From the NCBI RefSeq assembly GCF_042852765.1, contig NZ_AP031414.1: a stretch of 64,000 bases of DNA; one strand, 5' to 3'. Origin of the DNA: Schaedlerella glycyrrhizinilytica_A. GTDB taxonomy: Bacteria > Bacillota > Clostridia > Lachnospirales > Lachnospiraceae. A model generated the notes under the pieces. That model was not told where the DNA came from and did no database searches. It saw nothing but the letters and a program-made list of their open reading frames with translations. A program made the position numbers and the translations under genes. This document shows positions 51,872-61,075 of this stretch, in pieces (the stretch's first letter is position 1; every line of letters starts with the position of its first letter).

Positions 51872-53406
51872 AACCGGAAAAACTGGAAAAGGGACTGATG
51901 AAAAAGCTGGATCTTGTGACGATGACCGTACCGCTGATCGGGATCGTTGTACTTTGTGCGTTGTTTATGATCCTGCCGGAGCAGTCCACGAATGTGCTTG
52001 GAAAGATCCGGGGATTTTTGGGAGACGATCTGGGAATTTATTATGTGTTGATCGCAGCGGGAGCATTGATCTGCAGTATGTATATGGCATTTTCCCGTTA
52101 CGGGAAAATCAAGCTTGGAAATGTGGAAAAACCGGAATATTCCGATTACAAGTGGGGAGCGATGATCTTTACGTCTACAATGGCGGCAGATATCCTGTTT
52201 TATTCGTTATGTGAATGGGCGTTGTATGCGAATGAACCGCAGATTGAAGCGATGGGCGGGATCCAGAAATGGGCGTCAACATATCCGTTGTTTCACTGGG
52301 GACCGACTGCATGGAGTTTTTACATTGTACTTGCAGTCGCGTTTGGATTTATGCTTCATGTCAGAGGCAGGGAAAAACAAAAATTTTCGGAAGCCTGTCG
52401 CCCGCTGCTCGGCAATCGAGTTGACGGCTGGCTTGGAAAAGCGATCGATCTGATCGCGGTGCTGGCGCTTTTGGCTGGAACGGCAACGACATTTTCCATG
52501 GCAACGCCGCTGTTGTCCGCGGCGCTCGGCGAGGTATTTCATATACCGGCAGGCGTGACGCTTACGATCATGATCCTGCTGTTGATCGCAGTCGTGTATA
52601 CGTTGACGGTATGGTTTGGAATGAAAGGGGTTGCGCGTCTGGCAACCGGATGTACCTATCTTTTCTTTGCACTGCTTGTCTATTTTCTTGTGGGCGGCGG
52701 AGAGATGCGGTATATTCTGGAAACCGGAGTGTCCTCGATCGGAAATCTGGCACAGAATTTTATCGGCATGAGTACATGGACGGATCCGCTCCGTGAAAAT
52801 TCTTTCGTACAGAACTGGACGATTTTCTACTGGGCTTATTGGATGGCGTGGTGTGTGGCAAATCCGTTTTTTATCGGAAAAATCAGCAAAGGCCGGACGA
52901 TCCGCAATACGGTACTCGGCGGATATGGCTGGGGATTGGCAGGAACATTTACTTCCTTTATCGTGCTCGGAAATTATGGATTGTCACAGCAGATGAAAGG
53001 AACGATCGACATAGCAGGCGAGATCGCCGCGGGAGGAGATGTTTCCGCTGCGATTTTGGAAATTTTCCATACGCTGCCGCTGCCGGAGCTGGGACTTTTG
53101 ATCCTTGTTGTGACGATGATCGCTTTCTATGCGACAACGTTTGACGCGCTGACGATGGTTGTTTCTTCTTATTCTTATAAGAAGCTGGATGTGGATCAGG
53201 AACCGGATAAACGTGTGCGTACATTCTGGTCTGTCTTGTTCATTCTGTTCCCGATCGCATTGATCTTTTCCGAAAATTCGATCAGCAGTCTGCAGTCGGT
53301 TGCGATCATCGCAGCATTTCCGATTGGTTTGATCGTCATTACGATCGTTGCAAGTTTCTTCAAGGATGCGCGGAAATATCTGGAAAGTGGATTGGAGAAA
53401 AAATGA
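51868..53406 (+). CDS. BCCT-family choline/betaine transporter
   Basis: 512 residues, about twelve transmembrane helices. The aromatic substrate-box region of the betaine/choline/carnitine transporter family is visible (KWASTYPLFHWGPTAW, FYWAYWMAWCVANPFF), together with KGRTIRNTVLGGYGWG. In this locus it most likely imports choline for the kinase, replacing the unrelated DMT-type LicB of pneumococcus and Haemophilus. The start codon overlaps the previous stop (ATGA). The promoter for the next gene begins at its stop codon. Confidence 0.92.
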   Translation: MKPEKLEKGLMKKLDLVTMTVPLIGIVVLCALFMILPEQSTNVLGKIRGFLGDDLGIYYVLIAAGALICSMYMAFSRYGKIKLGNVEKPEYSDYKWGAMIFTSTMAADILFYSLCEWALYANEPQIEAMGGIQKWASTYPLFHWGPTAWSFYIVLAVAFGFMLHVRGREKQKFSEACRPLLGNRVDGWLGKAIDLIAVLALLAGTATTFSMATPLLSAALGEVFHIPAGVTLTIMILLLIAVVYTLTVWFGMKGVARLATGCTYLFFALLVYFLVGGGEMRYILETGVSSIGNLAQNFIGMSTWTDPLRENSFVQNWTIFYWAYWMAWCVANPFFIGKISKGRTIRNTVLGGYGWGLAGTFTSFIVLGNYGLSQQMKGTIDIAGEIAAGGDVSAAILEIFHTLPLPELGLLILVVTMIAFYATTFDALTMVVSSYSYKKLDVDQEPDKRVRTFWSVLFILFPIALIFSENSISSLQSVAIIAAFPIGLIVITIVASFFKDARKYLESGLEKK

Positions 53407-53435
53407 TTGAAAACGACAAAGGGATTCGTTATAAT
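53407..53435 (+). promoter_or_regulatory. Promoter of the GH25 lysozyme gene
   Basis: TTGAAA, 17 bases, TATAAT; the -35 box starts one base after the BCCT stop codon. The transcript leader to 53527 is about 85 bases. Confidence 0.8.
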
Positions 53436-53526
53436 ACATAGGAATCTAAAAACAGGAATTGCTGTTTGGCGGGGAGCGCTTTCAGGCGGCAATTTCAGTA
53501 CGAATGAACAAGAGAGGAGAGAACGA

Positions 53527-55182
53527 ATGATCAAAAAAGGGACACTTTTTTCGGGAATCATCGGAGGCTTGTGCCTTGGCATGGCAGTGGCGTCTGCTTC
53601 ACTGCTTCCGGTACATGCAGCGGAAGATCATACTGCCGGTGTTTCGATGGGCAAAGAAGCCGATGAGGAAATCAGCACTTATGCGCGGGCGCGTGTGGAA
53701 GCTGGATGGAAGCTGGATGCAAAGGGCTGGTGGTATCAGGATGAAGACGGAGGCTGGGCACAGAGAGCCTGGCGGCAGATTGACGGAAAATGGTATTATT
53801 TTGCCAGTGACGGTTATTGGAGAGAAGATGCCGATGCACATGAGAATACGTTGAAAGGTATCGACGTTTCCGAGTGGCAGGTGGATATTGACTGGAATGC
53901 GGTGAAGCAGGATGGTTATGATTTTGCGATCATCCGCGGTGGTTACAGTTATACCGATCCGAAGACCGGAAAGTATGAGCATGTTGTGGATGAGTATTTC
54001 GAGCAGAATATGGCAGGAGCCAATGCGGCGGGGATTCCGGTCGGTGTGTACATATACAGTAAAGCGACGAATGAAGCACAGGCTGTGGAAGACGCGAAGT
54101 TTTTGATCGAGGAATCGACGGGCTACCTTGTATCTTACCCGCTTGTGATCGACATGGAAGATTCTTCTCAGGTGAATCTTGGGAAAACCGCGCTTGGAAA
54201 GATTGCGAAAGCGTTCAGTGACGAAGTGAAGTCGGCAGGGTATACGCCGATGATCTACACAAATGAAAACTGGTATAAAAATGTAGTGGATATGTCCTAT
54301 GTCAGTGATGTGGAACATTGGGTTGCGGCTTACGGTATCGAACCGGACGACAGTATCCCGCGCGGGATCTGGCAGTGCAGCAGTACCGGTCGTGTGAAAG
54401 GAATCGACGGAAACGTTGATATTAACTTCGGCTATAAAGATTACACAACGATCGTGACGCCTCGGACAGAACCGGCAGCAGGTTATGGAAAACCGGCAGC
54501 TGACGGAGAATGGAGAATTGATGGCGGCGGCTGGTGGTATCATTGCTATGACGGAACATATCCGAAAAATGAATGGAAAGAGATCAATGGTCAAACTTAC
54601 CGGTTTGATGGAAACGGATATATGCTGACCGGCTGGCAGTATATTGAGAACGAATGGTATTACATGAACAGCTCCGGCGCCCGTCTGAGCGGATGCTGGC
54701 TGGAACTGGGCGGCGTCTGGTATTACCTGAAAGAGGACGGCAAGATGGCAGTCGGCTGGCAGCTTGTCGGAAATACATGGTATTACATGTATCCGTCGGG
54801 AATGATGGCAACCGGCTGGGTTCAGGTAGGAGATGCGTGGTATTACATGTATCCGTCAGGGGCGATGGCAACCGGCTGGCTTCTGGACGGAACTACCTGG
54901 TACTATATGGATCCGAGCGGATGGATGCGAACCGGCTGGGTATTGGTTGGCGACACCTGGTATTACATGTATCCGTCAGGAATGATGGCGACCGGCTGGG
55001 CATTGGTCGGAGATACATGGTACTACCTGACACCGGGGAACGGAGCGATGGCGACTGGATGGCTCCTGCTTGGAAATACCTGGTATTATCTGACGCCGGG
55101 CAACGGCGCGATGGTCACGGGAACACAGGTGATCGACGGTGTGGAATATACATTTTTCAGTGACGGAAGATGTGACTGGTAA
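53527..55182 (+). CDS. GH25 lysozyme with choline-binding-type repeats
   Basis: 551 residues. Signal peptide to about VHA (residue 32). One or two wall-binding-type repeats come first (GWKLDAKGWWYQDEDGGW), then a GH25 muramidase domain (about 108-310) with GIDVSEWQ (Asp113) and the catalytic IDMED (Asp209, Glu211), then ten further repeats of the WYYMYPSGMMATGW type. GH25 enzymes cut the N-acetylmuramic acid-N-acetylglucosamine bond, as in pneumococcal LytC and phage lysins, which are choline-bound too. It sits inside the lic locus with its own promoter. GAGAGGAGAG before the ATG; a start at 53407 would lie within the promoter. Confidence 0.92.
   Translation: MIKKGTLFSGIIGGLCLGMAVASASLLPVHAAEDHTAGVSMGKEADEEISTYARARVEAGWKLDAKGWWYQDEDGGWAQRAWRQIDGKWYYFASDGYWREDADAHENTLKGIDVSEWQVDIDWNAVKQDGYDFAIIRGGYSYTDPKTGKYEHVVDEYFEQNMAGANAAGIPVGVYIYSKATNEAQAVEDAKFLIEESTGYLVSYPLVIDMEDSSQVNLGKTALGKIAKAFSDEVKSAGYTPMIYTNENWYKNVVDMSYVSDVEHWVAAYGIEPDDSIPRGIWQCSSTGRVKGIDGNVDINFGYKDYTTIVTPRTEPAAGYGKPAADGEWRIDGGGWWYHCYDGTYPKNEWKEINGQTYRFDGNGYMLTGWQYIENEWYYMNSSGARLSGCWLELGGVWYYLKEDGKMAVGWQLVGNTWYYMYPSGMMATGWVQVGDAWYYMYPSGAMATGWLLDGTTWYYMDPSGWMRTGWVLVGDTWYYMYPSGMMATGWALVGDTWYYLTPGNGAMATGWLLLGNTWYYLTPGNGAMVTGTQVIDGVEYTFFSDGRCDW
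54721..55080 (+). repeat. Tandem 60-base repeats coding choline-binding-type motifs
   Basis: The unit around TGGTATTACATGTATCCGTC recurs with an exact 60-base period through six units, some nearly identical. Recombination between them could change repeat number. Confidence 0.85.
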
Positions 55183-55192
55183 ATAAAAGAAG

Positions 55193-55250
55193 AAAGGCTT
55201 TTCAGACGGAATCTTGAGAAAAGAAGATTTGGGCTGGAAAGTCTTTTTTT
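55193..55250 (+). terminator. Terminator after the GH25 gene
   Basis: AAAGGCTTTTCAG pairs with CTGGAAAGTCTTT (13 positions with two G-U) around an inner AATCTT/AAGATT stem, ending in TTTTTTT. Confidence 0.85.
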
Positions 55251-55259
55251 CATGATCAC

Positions 55260-55288
55260 TTTACAGGATGACAGGATTGCGGTATACT
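55260..55288 (+). promoter_or_regulatory. Promoter of the flippase-licD operon
   Basis: TTTACA, 17 bases, TATACT, directly after the preceding terminator and about 58 bases before the ATG at 55346. Confidence 0.8.
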
Positions 55289-55345
55289 AGCCGGAGATGT
55301 CGGTCACAGGATACCGGCACAGGAAAAAGAAAAAGGATCGACAGT

Positions 55346-56614
55346 ATGAAATCGATAAAAGAACAGCCGGGCGAACGCTCGATTTATATATGGAATATTT
55401 GCGGAAGTATTGTGAATGCATTGTTTTCTGTTGTTGCATTGATGATCGTAACCCGTTTTTTAGACGACCGCGAGGCAGATATTTTCAGCATTGCCTGGAC
55501 GATCAGTCAGTTGATGGCAACCGTAGGAACGTTTCAGATCCGTGTCTATCAGGCGACGGACGTGCAGGGGACGTTTTTGTTTCAGCACTATCTGATCTTT
55601 CGCATCGTAACGGTGGCGGCAATGATTGTAAGCAGCGCCGCGTATATCGTAGTCCGCGGTTATACAGGGGAAAAGGCGCTGGTCGTGCTTGTTGTCTGTC
55701 TGTTCCGTGCAGTGGATTCCCTGGCGGATGTGTATGAGGGATGGTTTCAGCAGAAAGAACGTCTGGATCTGTCTGGAAAAGCGCTGACTTACCGGGTGAT
55801 CCTTGCGGCGGCAGGATTTGCATGTGGATTGATCTTGACGAAAAATCTGCTGTTTTCCTGTGTGATCCTTTTTGGCGTTTATCTGCTTTGTTTTGTTATC
55901 TACGATCTCCGGTATCATATGGCAGTGGAACGGTTTCGGGATGTGCCGGACGGGCGTGACCGGAGCGGCTGGTTTGGAAATATGTTCAGGGAGGGGCTTC
56001 CCTTATTTATTAATGCATTTCTGATCATGTCTATCTTGAATGAGCCGAAGATGGTGATCGATACGGCGATCGCACAGGGAGAGATGAGCGCCGGGATCCA
56101 GACGGTGTTCAATATTTTGTTTATGCCGGCATCGGTTCTGAATCTGGCATATATCGTGTTCCGTCCGATGATCACGCAGATGGCGATCGTATGGAACCGA
56201 GGGGAAAACCGTCGTTTTTTGAAAATTTTGGGAAAGATCATCGGGTATCTGCTTGCGATCAGCATTGTATTGATGATCGGAAGCGCACTGCTCGGAATCC
56301 CGGTTCTGTCTATTGTCTATGCGGTGGATCTGTCAGCTTATAAAAGTGAACTTCTGGTGATCATGGTGGGCGGCTGTGTCTATACGTTTGCGGCGGTACT
56401 GGATAATGCGCTTGTTGTACTGCGCAGACAGTATGTGCTTGTGATCGCTTATGCGCTGACATGGATCTATATCAAGCTGACAGCCGCATGGCTGGTAGGA
56501 GAATGGGCTGTGATGGGCGCATCCCTTGCCTATTGTACGGCAATGGCAGTTTATCTGCTTTTAACGGCAGTGTTGTTTGTGAGCAGTTATCGGAGAAAGT
56601 CAGGTGAAGTATGA
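55346..56614 (+). CDS. Polysaccharide/teichoic acid flippase (TacF/Wzx-like)
   Basis: 422 residues, about twelve hydrophobic helices, of the MOP superfamily of lipid-linked saccharide flippases. In pneumococcus the related TacF moves choline-bearing teichoic acid repeat units across the membrane; the same role is inferred from its position before licD and after the lic genes. It begins IYIWNICGSIVNALFSVVAL, typical of the first helix of Wzx-type proteins. The ATG at 55346 has a modest AAAAGGAT site; an upstream start at 55268 would add 26 basic residues and overlap the promoter. Overlaps licD by four bases. Confidence 0.85.
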   Translation: MKSIKEQPGERSIYIWNICGSIVNALFSVVALMIVTRFLDDREADIFSIAWTISQLMATVGTFQIRVYQATDVQGTFLFQHYLIFRIVTVAAMIVSSAAYIVVRGYTGEKALVVLVVCLFRAVDSLADVYEGWFQQKERLDLSGKALTYRVILAAAGFACGLILTKNLLFSCVILFGVYLLCFVIYDLRYHMAVERFRDVPDGRDRSGWFGNMFREGLPLFINAFLIMSILNEPKMVIDTAIAQGEMSAGIQTVFNILFMPASVLNLAYIVFRPMITQMAIVWNRGENRRFLKILGKIIGYLLAISIVLMIGSALLGIPVLSIVYAVDLSAYKSELLVIMVGGCVYTFAAVLDNALVVLRRQYVLVIAYALTWIYIKLTAAWLVGEWAVMGASLAYCTAMAVYLLLTAVLFVSSYRRKSGEV

Positions 56615-57492
56615 AAAAATATACAGTGAACAAACCGTATGAAAAAGAAGTGCTGGACAAGCTGCATCGTGTGCAGGTTGAGATCCTGCGTGACTTTGAC
56701 GCGGTATGTGAAAAACATCAGCTGCATTATTTTGCAGTGTACGGCACTGCGATCGGGGCAGTGCGGCACGGCGGATTTATTCCGTGGGATGACGATGTGG
56801 ATGTGGCGATGCTCAGAGAAGACTACGAAAAGTTTTTGCAGATCTTTCCGGAGGAGATGGCAGAACGGTATCAGCTGATGACCCCGGAGCTGGATGGAGA
56901 TTATACATGTACCGTGACGCATCTGCAGCGGAAACATACGAAATTTATTTCAGAGGTGACGGAAAATCTTCCCTATGAACAGTGTATCGATCTGGATATC
57001 TTTCCGTTGGATGAGGTGGCGGAAGAAGCGCGTGCACAGAAGAAGCAGGGAAGAATGGCGGTATTCTGGGGGCGGATGTTGTTCCTGTGCGGTTCCGGAC
57101 AGCCGGTGATCGCAGCGGACGGTCTTGTCGGAAACCTGATGGCGGCAGCCTGTGCCTGCGTGCATGCCGTGCTGAAATTATTCCGTGTTTCACCGAGAAG
57201 TCTGTATCGGAAATTTGTACGGACGGCGACCCGCTATAACGGATGCGGCGGAGAATATGTGACGTCCTTTGAATATAACGGCTGTCTGAAAGACAAAATA
57301 AAAAAGAAAGATCTGTTTCCGCTTGAGAAAGTTCCGTTTGAAGATATGGAACTGTATATTCCGGCAAACAATCATGAATTTCTGACACATGTGTACGGCG
57401 ACTATATGAAACTGCCTCCGGAAAATGAGCGTGTGAACCATATGCCGAAAGTGATCCAGTTTGAGGGAGAGGCGCCGATCTACAACCAATAA
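56611..57492 (+). CDS. licD: LicD-family phosphocholine transferase
   Basis: Transfers phosphocholine from CDP-choline to sugars of the wall polymer. 293 residues. The family core is clear: AVYGTAIGAVRHGGFIPWDDDVDVAM, with the acidic cluster D60-D64 that binds metal in this nucleotidyltransferase fold. Only one LicD is in the window. Its ATG overlaps the flippase stop, so both are coupled. Together with LicC-LicA and the BCCT transporter it completes a choline incorporation route. The acceptor sugar cannot be told from sequence. Confidence 0.93.
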   Translation: MKKYTVNKPYEKEVLDKLHRVQVEILRDFDAVCEKHQLHYFAVYGTAIGAVRHGGFIPWDDDVDVAMLREDYEKFLQIFPEEMAERYQLMTPELDGDYTCTVTHLQRKHTKFISEVTENLPYEQCIDLDIFPLDEVAEEARAQKKQGRMAVFWGRMLFLCGSGQPVIAADGLVGNLMAAACACVHAVLKLFRVSPRSLYRKFVRTATRYNGCGGEYVTSFEYNGCLKDKIKKKDLFPLEKVPFEDMELYIPANNHEFLTHVYGDYMKLPPENERVNHMPKVIQFEGEAPIYNQ

Positions 57493-57521
57493 ACGGCAGA
57501 AAACAACAGGAGAAGAAGGAA

Positions 57522-58697
57522 ATGAAACGACGATACTGTATTTTTGCGGCGCAGTATTTTCCGCATCTTGGCGGTGTAGAGCGCTATACATACAATCTTG
57601 CGAAAAAGCTGATCGAGGCGGGGGATGAGGTGACGGTAGTGACTTCGAATGTACAGCGGATCGCGTCGTACGAGAAGATGGAGGGAATCACGGTATACCG
57701 GATGCCGTGCATCAACTTGTTGGACGGACGTTATCCGGTCTTGAAATTTAACGGTGATTTTCGCAAGATCCACCATATTTTACGGGAGAAGAATTTTGAT
57801 TTCGTGATCGTGAACACGCGGTTTTACATTCATTCCCTGTATGGGCAGTGGTTTGCATGGAGCAAAAAGATCCCGGTCATCACGATCGATCATGGAAGCA
57901 GCCATCTTTCCGTGAACAATAAGATGTGGGATGCCATCGGCGGTGTTTATGAGCATATGATCACAAAAGTGGGACAGTTATTCTGCAAAGATTATTATGG
58001 GGTTTCAAAAGCCTGTGTGGAATGGCTTTGGCATTTCCATATCAAGGCGAAAGGGGTTCTTTATAATTCGGTGGATCTGGAGGAAATTGAACGTCTCTTA
58101 ACGGCAGGAGAGAGAACATACCGCAGTCGGTTTCAGATTCCGGAAGATGCGACGGTGATCACATTTACCGGAAGATTGTTACCGGAAAAAGGAATCCCGC
58201 AGCTTTTGGATGCGATGGACATCCTTGCGAAAGAGAACCCGAACCTATATCTTTGGGTCGCAGGGGACGGAGATTTGGAGGAACTGGTGAATGCGCGGCA
58301 GAACGAGCATGTGATCCCGCTTGGCAGACTTCCGTTTGAGGAGATCATCACCATGCTTTCGGAAAGCGATATTTTCTGCCTGCCGTCATTCTCCGAGGGC
58401 TTTTCCACTTCCATTTTGGAAGCGATCGCATGCCGCTGTTATGTGGTGACGACAAAACGCGGCGGTGCAAAAGAGACTTTCCCGACGGATGACTATGGAA
58501 TGGTGATCGAGGACAACGAGACGACGAGGCTGACCGACGCGCTGCGCAGGGCGGTTTCGATGGGGGAAGCGCGGGATGCGGCGGTAGAGCTGTCATATGA
58601 ACGGCTGAAAGCACATTATACATGGGACATCGTATCTGCACAGGTGAGACAGCTTTGTCAGGAAAAAACAACAGGAAAACCGAGGAAAAACAGTTGA
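57522..58697 (+). CDS. Glycosyltransferase, GT4 family
   Basis: 391 residues, GT-B fold: an N-terminal acceptor domain opening with QYFPHLGGVERYTYNLAKKL, and a C-terminal nucleotide-sugar domain with GRLLPEKGIPQLL and the EGFSTSILEAIA motif that contacts the donor. Retaining transferase, probably adding a sugar to the teichoic-type repeat unit at the inner membrane face. The donor sugar is unknown. GGAGAAGAAGG precedes the ATG. The next gene starts within its last codon. Confidence 0.92.
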   Translation: MKRRYCIFAAQYFPHLGGVERYTYNLAKKLIEAGDEVTVVTSNVQRIASYEKMEGITVYRMPCINLLDGRYPVLKFNGDFRKIHHILREKNFDFVIVNTRFYIHSLYGQWFAWSKKIPVITIDHGSSHLSVNNKMWDAIGGVYEHMITKVGQLFCKDYYGVSKACVEWLWHFHIKAKGVLYNSVDLEEIERLLTAGERTYRSRFQIPEDATVITFTGRLLPEKGIPQLLDAMDILAKENPNLYLWVAGDGDLEELVNARQNEHVIPLGRLPFEEIITMLSESDIFCLPSFSEGFSTSILEAIACRCYVVTTKRGGAKETFPTDDYGMVIEDNETTRLTDALRRAVSMGEARDAAVELSYERLKAHYTWDIVSAQVRQLCQEKTTGKPRKNS

Positions 58698-59383
58698 AGA
58701 AGTTAATTATCATACCAGCATACAATGAAGAAGCAAATATCGTAAAAACAGTGGAGTCCATCGAGCGGGATGCGGTTGGATTTGATTATATTGTTATTAA
58801 CGACTGTTCCACAGACCGGACGAAAGAAATTTGTGAGGAGCATGGATTTCATTATGTGGATCTTCCGATCAATCTGGGAATCGGAGGAGCTGTCCAGACC
58901 GGCTATAAATATGCATGGGAGAACGGGTATGACATGGCAGTGCAGGTGGACGGCGATGGGCAGCACGATCCGGAATTTCTGGAATTGATGGCAGAATATC
59001 TGGAAACCTATCAGGTCGATATGGTCATTGGCTCCCGATTTATCGAGAAACAGGGATTTCAGTCATCCGGGATGCGCCGGGTGGGGATCCGGTTCTTTTC
59101 CGGGCTGATACGGCTGATGACCGGAAAGACGATCACCGATCCGACTTCCGGACTGCGTATGGCGGGACGGAATGTGATCGAATTATTTTCAAAGGATTAT
59201 CCAAGGGATTATCCGGAACCGGAAAGTGTTGTGGCGATCCTCCGGAAAGGTCTGAAAGTAGCGGAGGTGCCGGTGATCATGCGGGAACGCGAGGGCGGTG
59301 TTTCCTCGATTTCCATGAAGAAATCAGTGTATTATATGGTCAAAGTGACGTTGGCGATCTTGATCGAACGGATTCGTCGATAA
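58694..59383 (+). CDS. Glycosyltransferase, GT2 family (dolichyl-phosphate mannose synthase-like)
   Basis: 229 residues, GT-A fold. KKLIIIPAYNEEANI opens the nucleotide-binding site, VQVDGDGQHDP carries the DxD, and SGLRMAGRNVI and the REGGVSS segment match the polyprenyl-phosphate sugar transferase subgroup. Start: TTG at 58694 shares bases with the stop of the preceding gene (TTGA) and has GAGGAAA upstream; an ATG at 58622 would overlap the preceding gene by 76 bases and add 24 residues unlike the family. It may charge undecaprenyl phosphate with a sugar; the DUF2304 protein next to it is a common partner of this type. Confidence 0.9.
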   Translation: MKKLIIIPAYNEEANIVKTVESIERDAVGFDYIVINDCSTDRTKEICEEHGFHYVDLPINLGIGGAVQTGYKYAWENGYDMAVQVDGDGQHDPEFLELMAEYLETYQVDMVIGSRFIEKQGFQSSGMRRVGIRFFSGLIRLMTGKTITDPTSGLRMAGRNVIELFSKDYPRDYPEPESVVAILRKGLKVAEVPVIMREREGGVSSISMKKSVYYMVKVTLAILIERIRR

Positions 59384-59398
59384 GGAAAGGATGGGAAG

Positions 59399-59812
59399 AT
59401 GGATATTAAAATTCAGATCATCGTAGCTGCGGGCGTTTTGTTAGGGCTGGCTGCTATTATCAATATGATTCGAAAAAAAAGTCTGGAACTGCAGTATGCG
59501 CTTGCCTGGCTGTTTGTCGGAGGAGGGATTCTTGTATTGGACTGTTTTCCGCAGATCCTGACATGGCTTGCCCATGAAGCCGGAGTTGCAAGTCCGGTCA
59601 ATATGCTGTTTTTTCTTGGATTTTGCTTCTCTCTGGTAATCATTTTCACATTGACGGTGACGGTATCCCGGATGTCGACTCAGATCAAAGAACTGACACA
59701 GGCGCAGGCGCTTCAGAAAGAAAGCAGGGAACGAAAAGAAGACGAAGGAATGAAGAACAACGTCAAGAACAAAGCTAAGAATGACGCAGAAGTGAAGAAC
59801 AGCGTGCAATAG
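59399..59812 (+). CDS. DUF2304 membrane protein
   Basis: 137 residues: three hydrophobic segments (about 5-24, 33-50, 66-90), then a charged coiled-coil-like tail. LQYALAWLFVGGGILVLDCFP is typical of DUF2304. Genes of this family often follow GT2 polyprenyl-phosphate sugar transferases, as here (16 bases apart), and are thought to be small membrane partners or flippase-like proteins, though this is unproven. The tail is rich in Lys and Asn (NNVKNKAKNDAEVKNS) and looks disordered. Confidence 0.85.
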   Translation: MDIKIQIIVAAGVLLGLAAIINMIRKKSLELQYALAWLFVGGGILVLDCFPQILTWLAHEAGVASPVNMLFFLGFCFSLVIIFTLTVTVSRMSTQIKELTQAQALQKESRERKEDEGMKNNVKNKAKNDAEVKNSVQ

Positions 59813-59841
59813 TTGATTTTAAGCTGTAGAAATGGTATAAT
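59813..59841 (+). promoter_or_regulatory. Promoter of rfbB-rfbA-rfbC
   Basis: TTGATT, 17 bases, TATAAT, starting at the stop of the DUF2304 gene and about 33 bases before the rfbB ATG. Confidence 0.75.
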
Positions 59842-59873
59842 AAAAAATAATATGCAATGGAGGAAGTGCAATT

Positions 59874-60950
59874 ATGAGAACTTATTTGGTAACAGGTGGA
59901 GCCGGATTTATCGGTTCAAACTACATTCATTACATGTTCCGGAAATATGACAACGAGATCCGCATCATCAATGTGGACAAGCTGACTTATGCCGGAAATC
60001 TTGAGAATCTGAAAGACATCGAAGATCGTAAGAATTATACATTTGTAAAAGCGGACATCTGCGACTCTGAGGCGATCAACCGGATCTTTGACGAGAATGA
60101 CATCGACCGTGTCGTACATTTTGCGGCGGAAAGCCATGTAGATCGAAGCATCCGCAACCCGGAAGTATTCGTAAAGACGAACGTACTTGGCACTCTGGTG
60201 ATGCTCAATGCAGCGAAGGCAGCATGGGAACTTCCGGACGGAACATTCAAACCGGACAAGAAGTTTTTACATGTGTCCACAGACGAAGTGTACGGATCTT
60301 TGGAGAACGAGGATGAATTCTTCTATGAGACGACTCCGTATGATCCGCACAGCCCGTATTCTGCAAGCAAAGCATCTTCGGATATGCTTGTGAAATCTTA
60401 CATGGATACTTATAAGTTCCCGGCAAATATTACGAACTGCAGCAACAACTACGGTCCGTACCAGTTCCCGGAAAAGCTGATCCCGCTGATCATCAACAAC
60501 GCGCTGCAGGGTAAGAAGCTTCCGGTATACGGAGACGGAAAAAATGTGCGTGACTGGCTCTATGTAGAAGATCACGCCAAGGGAATCGATATGGTACAGG
60601 AAAAAGGAAGACTGTTTGAGACTTACAATATCGGCGGTCACAATGAGAAGCAGAACATCCAGATCATCCATATCATTCTGGATACACTGCAGGAGATGCT
60701 TCCGGAGGGAGATCCGAGAAAAGAACTGGTGAGCGAAGATCTGATCACTTATGTCGAGGACAGAAAAGGACACGACAGACGTTATGCGATCGCACCGGAC
60801 AAGATCAAAGAAGAGGTCGGCTGGTATCCGGAGACAAAATTTGAGGATGGAATCCGTCTGACGATCAAATGGTTCTTTGAAAATGAGGAATGGATGAAGA
60901 ATGTTACAAGCGGTGACTACCAGAAATATTACGAAGAAATGTACAAATAA
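59874..60950 (+). CDS. rfbB: dTDP-glucose 4,6-dehydratase
   Basis: Second step of dTDP-L-rhamnose (and other deoxy-sugar) synthesis; NAD-dependent short-chain dehydrogenase fold. 358 residues. NAD-binding TGGAGFIGSN at 7-16, HVSTDEVYG, catalytic Tyr162-x3-Lys166 in YSASKAS, and NNYGPYQFPEKLIPL are family signatures. AATGGAGGAAG precedes the ATG. A hairpin follows its stop; rfbA starts 125 bases later. Confidence 0.95.
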   Translation: MRTYLVTGGAGFIGSNYIHYMFRKYDNEIRIINVDKLTYAGNLENLKDIEDRKNYTFVKADICDSEAINRIFDENDIDRVVHFAAESHVDRSIRNPEVFVKTNVLGTLVMLNAAKAAWELPDGTFKPDKKFLHVSTDEVYGSLENEDEFFYETTPYDPHSPYSASKASSDMLVKSYMDTYKFPANITNCSNNYGPYQFPEKLIPLIINNALQGKKLPVYGDGKNVRDWLYVEDHAKGIDMVQEKGRLFETYNIGGHNEKQNIQIIHIILDTLQEMLPEGDPRKELVSEDLITYVEDRKGHDRRYAIAPDKIKEEVGWYPETKFEDGIRLTIKWFFENEEWMKNVTSGDYQKYYEEMYK

Positions 60951-60965
60951 ACAATCATAAAAAAT

Positions 60966-60989
60966 CAGCAGTATCTTTGGATACTGCTG
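60966..60989 (+). terminator. Hairpin between rfbB and rfbA
   Basis: CAGCAGTATC, TTTG, GATACTGCTG: perfect 10-base stem. Only GTTTAC follows, so it is weak as a terminator and may instead stabilise the rfbB message. The rest of 60990-61075 holds no clear promoter. Confidence 0.5.
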
Positions 60990-61075
60990 GTTTACGTTGC
61001 TGTGTATATGCGAAGAACAGTAAAACGGCTGTTTTCAGGCGGATACACATGGCAGAAAAACTGGAGGACGAACAA

